From NCBI GenBank assembly GCA_017634975.1, contig JAGBMJ010000014.1, forward strand, positions 1 to 55,672: 55,672 bases of DNA. The letters run 5' to 3'. The DNA comes from Lachnospiraceae bacterium (GTDB lineage Bacteria > Bacillota > Clostridia > Lachnospirales > Lachnospiraceae). Position 1 is the first letter of the stretch. Each line of letters begins with the position of its first letter. This document shows, in pieces, positions 1 to 9,000 of this stretch. The notes below the pieces were generated by a model. The model was not told the DNA's origin. It ran no database searches and saw nothing but the letters and a program-made list of their open reading frames with translations. The position numbers were made by a program, and so were the translations under genes.

Positions 1-61
1 AACACTCACAATGTATTCTTTAGTAGTAAGCTGGAACTCGCTACTACCGTAGACAGCGCAT

Positions 62-309
62 TTGACGAATGGAGTAAGCCCAATGAGCAGCTTCGCACTT
101 TATGCAGTTTTAAGTAAAAATATTAATGTCGTTTACTATATTTTACTTATTCCGGCAAGTTTCTGGGGAGTGCGGCAGCAGAGGCTTCCAAGAATATCTT
201 TCTGCGATTTGAGCAGTATAGTTATTATCTGGATGAGGCAAAACGGCTGGAGATGGCAAAGATCCTTACGGATAACAAGATCCGGAATCAGATGGCTACA
301 GAGATCTGA
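62..309 (+). pseudogene. cas1: cas1 remnant, frameshifted and C-terminally truncated
   Basis: Two reading frames together spell a stretch of the Cas1 N-terminal domain. One frame (from about 83) gives SSFALYAVLSKNINVVY. After about position 137 the match moves to the frame ending at TGA 307-309, which reads YFTYSGKFLG, then SKNIFLRFEQYSYYLDEAKR and AKILTDNKIRNQ. This order (SS.AL..L, I.VV, SGKFLG, LR..QY, K..AK, KI.NQ) is typical of Cas1 residues of roughly 40-95. The C-terminal catalytic domain with its metal-binding Glu/His residues is absent. A separate frame open from the window edge to a stop at 115-117 was not recognised. The remnant ends in TGATG, overlapping the start of the primase gene. 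A sequencing error could explain the frameshift but not the missing C-terminal domain. Confidence 0.7.
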
Positions 310-2021
310 TGCAGTATCTTTCCTCGGTCTGGCGGGCGGAGAACGAGGATGTATTGGAACTGCTGGAATATGAACAGTACTATCAGATATGGAAAAGAGA
401 GCAGGATGATAATCGTCCTACCCAGCGGGTGAAGGAACTGTCGGAAATATATCGCAGATATGTGATCCTCGAGACAGTTGATGATTCCATAGAATTGATG
501 CAGGAATATTCGGATCTGCGGGAATATGAAAAAGCGGAGTACTGGCAGCAGATCAGTGACCGGCAGAAAAAGGAACAGAAGAAGGGAGAAGGCTATATCC
601 AATCGTTGCAGTTTTCGGGAGAAATCTTACCAATCTATGATCGCACTACAGCCAGACGAATGCTTCCTGTATTTACCGGAAGGGAAGATATGTACAGTAC
701 GGAAGGGATGGGAGTGGATCGGAACCGCGGGATCGAGGCGGTGACGAGACCTTTGACGGAGGATGTGCTGAAGGAACATCTGCAAGGGAAAAAGACGATC
801 GGGACATATCTGCAGAGACCAAACGGAACGGTTCGTTGCATGGTATTTGATGTGGATATATCCAAAAAGGTCCTTTTGCAATATGACCGCGGAACGGATG
901 TATTTAAAAAGTATCTGGAAAAAGCACTTCGAAGGGCTATGGAAATCGTAAAGGTGTTGCGTGATGCAGGGATCGTCGGTTATGTGGAATACTCCGGCTG
1001 CAGGGGATACCATGTATGGATCTTCTTTACGGAATGGGTACCGGCGAGGTATCAGGTACTTCTTATGGAGACCGTAACAGGACAGTTGGCTAAAGAGGAT
1101 GATGATATTGCGATTGAGTGCTTTCCGGGAAAAATGAAGCAAAAGCCGGGAAAGCCGGGGCAGCCATTGAAAATTCCATACGGTATACATGGCAGAACAG
1201 GGGAGAGATCTTATTTTATAGAAGAGAACGGAGATCCGGTCACAGATGTGAATCACTTTGTGGATGGACTGTCCAAGACATCTCTGGAAGTGCTCAAAAG
1301 GGTGATCGCAGCTTCTTTCGGAAAGAAGGCGGTTCAGGACAGTACGGAAGTGGATACGGATCTTGAGGCATTCGGTGATATATCGGTGAGCATACAGGAA
1401 GTGCTTGAGAAATGTAATCTAATACGCTATCTGTGCCAGAAGGCTGTCAAAACAGCATATCTGACGCATTTTGAACGGCAATCGCTTCTGTATGTTTTTG
1501 GACATATGGGGGAAGAGGGGCAGAAATTTATTCACAAAGTGATGTCGTTCACACTGAATTATCAATATCAGATCACAGAGAAATTTATCCGAAAGATACC
1601 GGAAAAGCCGATCAGCTGCCCGAAACTGCGTGACCAGTATAAAAATCTGACAGCGGAGATCGGATGCAACTGTGATTTCAGACACAGTAAAAACTGCTAT
1701 CCGTCTCCGGTACTAAATGCGGTATCTATGTCGAAAGACCTGCAGCCGGATATCACATTGCCTACCAGCCGGACTCTGACAAAAGAAAAAGAGCAGAGTG
1801 TGGTAGACGAGATCAATATCCATAAAAAGGCGCAGCAGTTAGCCGGAAGAATACTGGAACTCAAGAAACAGAAGAGGGGACTGGATCGGAATATCGAGAA
1901 ACTGGAGGGTGAACTGAATGAAATCTTCCAGGCAGAAAAAATCGACTGTCTCGAGATTGAAATGGGACTGCTGGTGCGCCGACAGACAGAAACCGGAATA
2001 GAATGGGTGATCGAGATCTAA
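309..2021 (+). CDS. CRISPR-associated archaeo-eukaryotic primase-polymerase (CAPP-like)
   Basis: Predicted nucleic-acid polymerase of the archaeo-eukaryotic primase superfamily, 570 aa. Residues 1-110 are charged and helical. A segment around residue 120 (VFTGREDMYS, then LTEDVLKEHLQGKKTIG) is the conserved lead-in of TOTE/CRISPR-linked primases. Catalytic motifs are visible: VFDVD with D181 and D183 (metal binding), SGCRGYHVW with H235, and IPYGIHGR with H294. Four cysteines near the C-terminus (C437, C453, C455, C463) could bind zinc or an iron-sulphur cluster, and a coiled coil follows. The start overlaps the stop of the cas1 remnant (TGATG), and an array lies 316 bp downstream. Published CRISPR-associated primase-polymerases are linked to Cas1 and to spacer acquisition, which fits this position. 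Here the partner cas1 is broken and no cas2 is seen, so activity in adaptation is uncertain. Confidence 0.8.
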   Translation: MQYLSSVWRAENEDVLELLEYEQYYQIWKREQDDNRPTQRVKELSEIYRRYVILETVDDSIELMQEYSDLREYEKAEYWQQISDRQKKEQKKGEGYIQSLQFSGEILPIYDRTTARRMLPVFTGREDMYSTEGMGVDRNRGIEAVTRPLTEDVLKEHLQGKKTIGTYLQRPNGTVRCMVFDVDISKKVLLQYDRGTDVFKKYLEKALRRAMEIVKVLRDAGIVGYVEYSGCRGYHVWIFFTEWVPARYQVLLMETVTGQLAKEDDDIAIECFPGKMKQKPGKPGQPLKIPYGIHGRTGERSYFIEENGDPVTDVNHFVDGLSKTSLEVLKRVIAASFGKKAVQDSTEVDTDLEAFGDISVSIQEVLEKCNLIRYLCQKAVKTAYLTHFERQSLLYVFGHMGEEGQKFIHKVMSFTLNYQYQITEKFIRKIPEKPISCPKLRDQYKNLTAEIGCNCDFRHSKNCYPSPVLNAVSMSKDLQPDITLPTSRTLTKEKEQSVVDEINIHKKAQQLAGRILELKKQKRGLDRNIEKLEGELNEIFQAEKIDCLEIEMGLLVRRQTETGIEWVIEI

Positions 2022-2336
2022 TAGTCGGAATCCGGCAATCCGAAGTTGTTTTTCTTTATTCGGAATGATATGATATAAGTATTGGAAGTATAAGAAATGA
2101 TATAAGGTTTTCGATGAAGAGATAACCTGCGGATACGCGGGAATGCACATTGAAAACTGAATAATGTAATTATTGAATATTGTAACAATTTCGTAACATT
2201 TGAGGTGGAGATGGTGCGGAATTGTGAAAAAAGTGTGAACTGGCCTCGAAAAAGAGGATTTTTTGAATTGTATGCACAAATACGTGCAAAATTGACGCTT
2301 GAAACCCACTACAGTAGGGCTTTCCAGAGCCCTACT
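2022..2336 (+). promoter_or_regulatory. CRISPR leader region
   Basis: A 315-bp, AT-rich non-coding stretch between the primase gene and the first repeat. It lies on the side away from the degenerate last repeat, so it is the expected leader. It holds a small terminator-like hairpin (2244-2264) and a perfect inverted repeat touching the first repeat (2309-2340). I see no convincing full -35/-10 pair, although TTGAAT/TAACAT-like boxes occur near 2180-2200. Confidence 0.6.
2244..2264 (+). terminator. short terminator-like hairpin in the leader
   Basis: CCTC (2244-2247) pairs with GAGG (2254-2257) across an A-rich loop and is followed by a run of six T (2259-2264). It could end transcription from the primase gene before the array. 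The stem is short, so it may be weak. Confidence 0.35.
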
Positions 2337-2340
2337 GTAG
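2309..2340. repeat. perfect inverted repeat at the leader-repeat junction
   Basis: Arms CTACAGTAGGGCT (2309-2321) and AGCCCTACTGTAG (2328-2340) are exact reverse complements of 13 bp around the loop TTCCAG. The last four bases of the right arm (GTAG, 2337-2340) are the first four bases of the first CRISPR repeat. The site is therefore placed where Cas1-type integrases cut. It may be a recognition hairpin, an operator or a transcription feature. Confidence 0.85.
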
Positions 2341-3645
2341 AAAAGAGATACCGCCCGATTAGGGCATTGACACATTGTTTCCAAAAATCCATTTGATTAT
2401 GTCGTTATAGTAGGTAGAAAAGAGATACCGCCCGATTAGGGCATTGACACACGATTATCTTTCGTATTAATCAGATTGTAAATATTGTATCGTAGAAAAG
2501 AGATACCGCCCGATTAGGGCATTGACACAAACCTACGAAGAACTCAAGCATTGTACAGCAATCTCCGTAGAAAAGAGATACCGCCCGATTAGGGCATTGA
2601 CACTCATGATATTTTGAGGAAGTTGATTCATTTCCTATTGTAGAAAAGAGATACCGTCCGATTAGGGCATTGACACGGATCATAATGCATAATCTTTTGT
2701 GGGTATTCTTGTAAGTAGAAAAGAGATACCGCCCGATCAGGGCATTGACACCACCTTTACCCCATTTTTATCGGGGCCCTTTCTGTAATAGTAGAAAAGA
2801 GATACCGCCCGATTAGGGCATTGACACACTTTCGGCTGCCTCTGTTGCTTCGACGTATTGTGTAAAAAAGAGATACCGCCCGATTAGGGCATTGACACCC
2901 GACATCTTTCCTTCGTCTTTTCGTTTCTTAAGATGTAGAAAAGAGATACCGCCCGATTAGGGCATTGACACATAATTACTGTTTCTTTTACTTCCGGCTT
3001 ATTTACAGTAGAAAAGAGATACCGCCCGATTAGGGCATTGACACTTATCGTCGAACCATTTTGTGGTTCCAAAATATCTTTGTAGAAAAGAGATACCGCC
3101 CGATTAGGGCATTGACACACTGCTTTAACTACGTAACCATTTACATACTGCTTACCGTAGAAAAGAGATACCGCCCGATTAGGGCATTGACACTTACCAT
3201 TAGCGTAGGCTTTCGCTGTGGGGATGCTTCAGGTAGAAAAGAGATACCGCCCGATTAGGGCATTGACACGCTTCGTAATTAGCCTTTTCATTCTCTGCTT
3301 TGGTTTTCGTAGAAAAGAGATACCGCCCGATTAGGGCATTGACACTAATAAGGTTCATCATATGAACCTCCTTTCTCCCTAACGTAGAAAAGAGATACCG
3401 CCCGATTAGGGCATTGACACAGAGGATTAGGTGTTTTTACTCCTTTCTGAGATATGTAGAAAAGAGATACCGCCCGATCAGGGCATTGACACCACCTTTA
3501 CCCCTTTTTTATCGGGGCCCTTTCTGTAATATAGTAGAAAAGAGATACCGCCCGATTAGGGCATTGACACCTCTAGAGATGACATCACTGCCCTTGTTGT
3601 TTGCACCAGTAGAAAAGAGAAACCGCCCGATCAGGGCATTGACAC
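2337..3645 (+). CRISPR. CRISPR array, 18 repeats of 37 nt and 17 spacers
   Basis: The repeat begins GTAGAAAAGAGATACC, contains the stem GCCC-GATTA-GGGC and ends GGGCATTGACAC. Repeats start at 2337, 2414, 2492, 2567, 2640, 2715, 2791, 2862, 2935, 3008, 3082, 3157, 3233, 3309, 3384, 3456, 3534 and 3609. Spacers are 34-41 nt. Variants: repeat 5 has one C to T change in the stem (kept as a G-U pair); repeats 6, 16 and 18 have GATCAG in place of GATTAG; repeat 8 begins GTAAAAAAG; repeat 18 has a second change. The degenerate last repeat places the leader at the left, giving plus-strand transcription and an ATTGACAC 5' tag, close to the ATTGAAAC tag common in type III (and some type I) systems. The variable spacer length also fits type III. 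The effector type cannot be proven because no effector genes are in the window. Confidence 0.97.
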
Positions 3646-3678
3646 CTTCGATACTATAAAGGAAAGAATGTGTCATAA

Positions 3679-3801
3679 GGGAGAAAAGGGATCGTGATGT
3701 GGCTGCTGAGCCAGGGGAAGAATGTGGAGGTGCTAAGGCCGCAGAGTTTGAGGGAGGAGATGAAAGTGATACTTACCGAGATGCTGGGGTATTATGAGTG
3801 A
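3679..3801 (+). pseudogene. WYL-domain regulator remnant (C-terminal end only)
   Basis: An open frame after a stop at 3676-3678 reads VMWLLSQGKNVEVLRP followed by SLREEM and EMLGYYE, ending TGA 3799-3801. This is the pattern of the last 40 residues of WYL-domain transcription regulators (veVleP..Lre...ML..Y), which often accompany CRISPR-Cas loci. The rest of the gene is missing, and the array abuts it only 33 bp upstream, so the array or a deletion appears to have removed the upstream part. Confidence 0.6.
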
Positions 3802-3820
3802 TATAGATTATCGATAGCTG

Positions 3821-3873
3821 CCCCTCATTCGTCAGCTTCGCTGACACCTTCCCCCCAGAGGGGGGAAGGCAAG
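3821..3873. repeat. REP-like palindromic interspersed element, copy 1
   Basis: CCCCTCATTCGTCAGC-TTC-GCTGAC is followed by a second hairpin, CCTTCCCCCC-AGA-GGGGGGAAGG. The same two-hairpin layout (CCTCAT.[C/A]GTCAGC..., then CTTCCCC...GGGGAAG) recurs at 5944-5993, and a shortened inverted copy lies at 31084-31115. I recall similar sequences as abundant intergenic repeats in Clostridia. Confidence 0.65.
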
Positions 3874-3880
3874 AATATGC

Positions 3881-3908
3881 AAAAAGCGCCGCAACCGCGG
3901 CGCTTTTT
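3881..3908. terminator. intrinsic terminator of the GGDEF gene (bidirectional)
   Basis: AAAAAGCGCCGC (3881-3892) and GCGGCGCTTTTT (3897-3908) are exact reverse complements around AACC. The hairpin abuts the stop codon of the minus-strand regulator gene and has a T-run in both directions. Confidence 0.85.
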
Positions 3909-5821
3909 CAATATCTTGATTTTCCATCATTTGCGTGGACTTCCTGTTTGATCTTGTACATCAGGTTGTCGGCTTCTTTGACGTATTCCTGCAGGTTCGA
4001 AGGGGTTTCGGGATCGGTGATCACGTAACCGCAGCTGGCGGAGATCTCGTAAGGCTGGGTGCCGTTGTGGTTCTTGATCTCCAGGTAGGAGAGGATGCTG
4101 TGGCGCACCTGTACCGCGGCTTCCTCGTTGCAGTTGGTCGCGATCAGCAGGAACTCATCACCGCCGAAACGTACGGCGATCCAGTCATCTTTTAATACGC
4201 TGCGGATCGAATCGGCTACGGTCTTGATGGCATTATCGCCATGCAGATGGCCGTACCGGTCGTTGATCCGTTTCATGTAGTTGATATCCACGAACATGAC
4301 CATCATATGTGTCTTATCGATCAGGCTTTGCTCGTACAGAGCGGCAGCCTTTTCTTCATAAGCCAGACGGTTGTACAGTCCGGTCATCGGATCGCGGTTG
4401 TAGATACGTGTAAGGTCCTTGTTGAGACCGTCCAGGCGCAGATTGATCCGCAGGAACTTCAGGGATTGCTGGAGCTTTTCCAGATAGGGACCGCACATGT
4501 TCTGCCGGATGATGGTAGCATCGCCGGAGAATACCATATAGCCGTAGTTGTATTGGAGGTAATGCAACGGCGCAATATAGAAGATGCGCTGTTCATCGTC
4601 CCGTTTCTGATAGGAAGGGATGATCTCGTGGCGGTTTGTGTGGCCTTCGGGATACATCTTTCCGTCATGATAGGAGACAACCGCTTCCATCTGATCCTTA
4701 TATCCGTTTACGAGGATCTCCTCTTCTTTTGCGACGACATCCTCGAAATATTCGGGATTGATCACTAGATAAAACTCCCTGCCTTCAAAGATATTCGTTT
4801 TGCTGTAGTGATCCCGGATCTCCTTCTTCAGGGAAGCATAATCCGTAGTCTCGGAAATGCGGTGCCGCAGAATGCTTTCGAACATATCGATCGCGTTTGT
4901 CTCCAGATAATGCTGATAGGTAAATTTGCAATACTGATTCCGGATCCTGACATATTCCGGCTGGTCGGTGCAGCCGCAGCTCTCTGCGCGGGAAAACAGC
5001 GACGGGACCACCGGAGATTCCGGAACGGATCTGCCGTCAAGGAGGGAGTAGATCAGCTCACAGCATTGTCTGCCGATCTCCTCAAAATTCGGATTGACTG
5101 TGGTAAGGGCGGGATAATAATGGGTGCCGAAGCTGAAACGGTCGAAGCCGGTGATGATCAGATCATCCGGTACATTATATCCAAGACGGGTAAATTCGGT
5201 AACGGCGCCCAGAGCCATCACATCGTTTGCGCATACCAGAGCATCCGGAAGTGTTTTGGTTTCTACCAGACGGTCGATCAGCATTCTCGGTGCAGTATTT
5301 CCCCAGTCACCGTATACGATATCTTCCTCTTTCAGCTCCAGGCCATGCGCGGCAAGGACGGACTTTGTTACCTCCAGTCGTTCGTTGGAGTCGCCGTGAT
5401 CGGCAGGTCCGCCCAGAAAGATAAGACGTTTGACATGATGATACTCTACCAGATGGGTGACCAGTGCCCGCATACCGTCGTCATTGGAGAAACGTACGCA
5501 GGGGATATCGTCAACGGGCATACCTACGCTGACGACAGGAACGCCTTTTTCTTTTGCTCTGCGGCAAAGCTTTATCGCAGTATCCGGAGAGTTCAGATGG
5601 TTGGAAAAGATGATGATACCGTCATAGTCTTCAATATGTCCCAGATTGTAGATGTTGAGTTCGCCCTGGTTGTGGGCGGGATTTTCGCCATAAGAGGCAA
5701 AGCTCATAAAGATGAAGATATCGGAGTCTTTGGCACGGGGATGGCTTTGGATGCCATCGAGTGCCTGCCGGAGTTGTTCGATGTTGTAGCCATTGGCGTA
5801 AATAGCAAGTTTTCTCTTCAT
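3908..5821 (-). CDS. LacI-type sugar-sensor domain fused to GGDEF diguanylate cyclase
   Basis: A 637-aa protein. Residues 1-280 resemble the periplasmic-binding fold of LacI-family regulators (MKRKLAIYANGYN start, IIIFSNHLNSPD, GVPVVSVGMPVDD, ALVCANDVMALGAV, PDDLIITGFDRFSFG, YPALTTVNPNFEEIG), but there is no helix-turn-helix in front of it. Residues 280-470 are an undefined linker or sensor region, and 475-637 form a GGDEF domain with the intact motif RFGGDEF at 551-557. It probably converts binding of a small sugar-like ligand into cyclic-di-GMP synthesis in the cytoplasm, as there is no signal peptide or membrane segment. An AGGAGG site sits just before the ATG at 5821. It stands alone between terminators. 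The ligand is unknown. Confidence 0.85.
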   Translation of the reverse strand: MKRKLAIYANGYNIEQLRQALDGIQSHPRAKDSDIFIFMSFASYGENPAHNQGELNIYNLGHIEDYDGIIIFSNHLNSPDTAIKLCRRAKEKGVPVVSVGMPVDDIPCVRFSNDDGMRALVTHLVEYHHVKRLIFLGGPADHGDSNERLEVTKSVLAAHGLELKEEDIVYGDWGNTAPRMLIDRLVETKTLPDALVCANDVMALGAVTEFTRLGYNVPDDLIITGFDRFSFGTHYYPALTTVNPNFEEIGRQCCELIYSLLDGRSVPESPVVPSLFSRAESCGCTDQPEYVRIRNQYCKFTYQHYLETNAIDMFESILRHRISETTDYASLKKEIRDHYSKTNIFEGREFYLVINPEYFEDVVAKEEEILVNGYKDQMEAVVSYHDGKMYPEGHTNRHEIIPSYQKRDDEQRIFYIAPLHYLQYNYGYMVFSGDATIIRQNMCGPYLEKLQQSLKFLRINLRLDGLNKDLTRIYNRDPMTGLYNRLAYEEKAAALYEQSLIDKTHMMVMFVDINYMKRINDRYGHLHGDNAIKTVADSIRSVLKDDWIAVRFGGDEFLLIATNCNEEAAVQVRHSILSYLEIKNHNGTQPYEISASCGYVITDPETPSNLQEYVKEADNLMYKIKQEVHANDGKSRY

Positions 5822-5887
5822 GATCCAACCTCCTGTGCTATTTCGTGACTATTTCTATTATACTTTTTTTCGGGGGTTATCGCAAGA

Positions 5888-5915
5888 AAAAACCACAGCG
5901 GGTGCTGTGGTTTTT
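5888..5915. terminator. intrinsic terminator downstream of the RND efflux operon
   Basis: AAAAACCACAGC (5888-5899) and GCTGTGGTTTTT (5904-5915) pair perfectly around GGGT. It lies between the minus-strand RND gene and the next minus-strand gene and should stop read-through between them. Confidence 0.85.
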
Positions 5916-5943
5916 AGATGAAAGGTATCATCCGTCGGAGAGA

Positions 5944-5993
5944 CACCTCATCAGTCAGCTGCGCTGACAGCTTCCCCTCAAGGGGAAGCCAAG
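5944..5993. repeat. REP-like palindromic interspersed element, copy 2
   Basis: CACCTCATCAGTCAGC-TGC-GCTGAC is followed by CTTCCCC-TCA-AGGGGAAG. It has the same two-hairpin layout as copy 1 at 3821-3873 with different bases in the loops. It lies in the 200-bp gap between the RND gene and the GGDEF regulator. Confidence 0.65.
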
Positions 5994-6021
5994 AGAGGAG
6001 GCGGTTACGTGGTTTTTTGGT

Positions 6022-9000
6022 TTATTCTTCCTCTACTCTCTTCTTCTTGCGGAAGACCTCAAACAGCAGATAGAAGGTCGGGATCAACAGCAGTGTCAGT
6101 ACCGTGGAAGCCAGCAGACCGCCTACGATGACGACGGCCATGGCCTGCATGGTGTCGGCGTTCTTCGCAAGTTTGAAGGCTACCGGGAGCATGGAGAGCT
6201 CTGTGGTCAGTGTCGTGATCAGGATCGGGCGCAGACGGTCACGGCCGGAGTGGATCAGGGCTTCCTTGATCTCTTCGCCCTTCTCACGGAACTGGTTGGC
6301 CGTGTCGATAAAGATGATACCATTATTTACCACGATACCGGATAGCATCAGTACACCGAGGAGTGCGGTCATAGAGATTTTTACGTCCATCACCAGCAGC
6401 ATAAAGACGGAGCCGATCGCTGCAAACGGGATACAGAGCATGATCAGGATCGAATGCGCTGCCGATTCAAACTGGATCGCCATAACCATAAATACCAGAT
6501 ACAGGGCAATGATGATGGCATTGGTAATCGCATCGAACTCTTCCTCCATCATCTGGTCGGTCATACTCGGAACGAAGTTTGCCTTATCATCAAAATCCAT
6601 AGCATCCAGCTGCGGCTGCATCTCTTCCATGATGGCATCTTTTTCTTTGGCGGTCATGATCACGTTGATGGTGGCACTGAAGCGGCCGTCCGTACGGGAT
6701 ACCGTCTGGGTGCCCTGTACCATACGTACCTGAGCCATCTCGGTCAAAGGTACGCTCTGTCCCATAGGATTCATAAAGGTCATGGACTGCACATCTTCCA
6801 GGGTGGAGTAGTAGCCCTTCGGATACTCTACTTTCACTTCAAAGTTTTCGTTGTTGATCGATACATCACCCGCGGAAGTTCCCTTCATATTGGCATAAAC
6901 CATCTGGGAAACCTGCACGGCGGCAAAACCTTTGGCAGCAGCCATTTCCGGATCCACATCCACCAGCACCTTTGCACCGGCATCGTCCATGGTGGAGGTC
7001 ACAGCCAGTACACCGGGTACCGGTTCCAGCAGATCCTTGACCTGGCGGCATGCGGCGCGCAGGCTCTGCAGATCGTCTGCGGCGAGATCCAGTTCCTGCG
7101 AGGAACTGCTGCCCATAGCGGCGGTCATACCGGTGGAGCCGGGGCTTACTGTGATCTCGCAATTGTCGGAAAAGCCCTGTAATTGGGTATTCCAAAGGTC
7201 AACGACCTGTGCCGTGGTCTCGTCGATATCCTTCCGCTTGTAAGCGGTGACTCTTGCCGATGCAGTGTTTTCGGTTATTGTAACGTTCATACTGCCGGAC
7301 AGATTGGAATCCTGCACAAACTGTTCCAGATCCTGTACGACTTTATCCATATTTTCCAGGCTCAGGTTTGGACGGAACGTGACATCGATGTTGATGACGC
7401 CTTCATCCGTTGCCGCCAGCAGCTCTGTCGGCATACCGGAAGCCAGATAAATGGAGAGGCCGAACAGCGCTGCGGCGATGACGACCGTCAGTACCTTAAA
7501 GTTCAGGATCGGACGCAGGAGCTTCGCATAACCGCCGGCGATCCAGTTGATGAACTTTGTCACCGGGTTGTTCAGACGTTCCTTCGGACGGTAGATCGTA
7601 AAGAAGAACGGTACGAAGGTTACAGCCGAGATCAGGGATGCCAGCAGGACGAATACGATGGTCAGACCCATCTGCTTAAAGAGCTGACCGGACAGACCTG
7701 CCAGGAATACCAGCGGCAGGTAAACGACAACGGTAGTGATGGTGGAGCCGACAACGGACCCGATCACGGTTTTGGTGCCGGCCAGTGCGGCATCCCGGAA
7801 TTTCATACCGTCTTCCTGGCGTTTGAAGCACATCTCTATGACAACGACGGCGTTGTCCGTGATCATACCGATGGACAATACCAGACCGTTCAGGGACACC
7901 AGGTTCAGTGAGATCCCGGCGGCATTCATCAGCACCAGTGCCGCCAGCAGTGAGATGGGCATAGTGGAACCGACGATCAGCGAACCTTTCAGGTCACCAA
8001 AGAAGATAAAGATGACCAGCATGGCGATCAGGATACCTTCTACCAGTGTCGTTGCAACGGATTTCAGTGTGGATTCGATCTCGTCGGCGGCATCGTAGAT
8101 GATCTCGATGTTCACATCCGGATGCTCTGTAAGGAAGTCATCCACGATCTGTTTCACCTGATGGGACAGGGTAACGGAAGTCGAAGATGCTTTTCTCTTC
8201 AGGCTCACGGATACGGTCTCGTTTCCGTTATAGCGGGACAGTTCCGTCTTTTCCGAGATACCGTAGGAAACATTTGCAATGTCCTGCAGGTGGATGGTGG
8301 TTCCCCTTGCCGTTGTGATGGGGATCTGCCGGATCTTCTCCAGCGTATTGTATTCTACGGAAGTTTCCATATTCAGAGTCTGATCACCGTAGGAAACGTT
8401 ACCGGCAGGCATGGAATAGTTCAGTGATTTGATCGCGGTCACCAGGGTGGTCGCATTTACGCCGTACTGTGTGGCATATTCCGGAATGATGCGCACGGCG
8501 ATATAGGTCTCATCACCGCCGGTCACGGTCATATCCGCCATGGCAGCAGCTTTGTGCAGCTGGGGATCCAGTTCATCCTGCACGAGTTTTAATACATCCA
8601 CGCCTTCGGATTTGGAAGAGATCGAAAGCGTCATATCGTCCATGGCATCAAAGTCCATTTCGATGATGGTCGGTGTCTTTACGTCATCCGGCAGTTCGTT
8701 CTGCACCAGATCCAGTTTGGCCCGGATGTCTTCTCTGGCCTGGTCCATATCGGCACCATAGTTGAACTGGAACAGTACCATACCGTAGTTTTCATAGGAC
8801 TGGGTAATGGTCTTTTTCATATCTGCGATCGTCGAACAGCTTTCGCGTATCTTATCGATCACGTTTTTATCTACTTCCTCCGGGGAAGCACCGGGATAGG
8901 TTGCGGCTACGACCATCATCGGGATGTTGATGTCCGGCATCAGTTTCATATCCATGCTGCGGACGGAAACAATGCTGAAGAGCACCAGTCCCACCAGGGT

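Noticed and set aside
1-117. Frame open from the window edge to the stop at 115-117 as the end of a known cas gene
   Set aside because: Its 38 residues showed no family pattern I could name, so it is only mentioned with the cas1 remnant.
2309-2340. Rho-independent terminator at the leader-repeat junction
   Set aside because: The stem is followed by AAAAGAGATACC rather than a T-run.
2471-3120. Minus-strand open frames across the array containing repeated CQCPNRAVSLFY words
   Set aside because: They are translations of the CRISPR repeats and spacers, not genes.
4808-5848. A 346-codon plus-strand open frame
   Set aside because: Antisense to the LacI-like/GGDEF gene, which has clear motifs and a good ribosome binding site.
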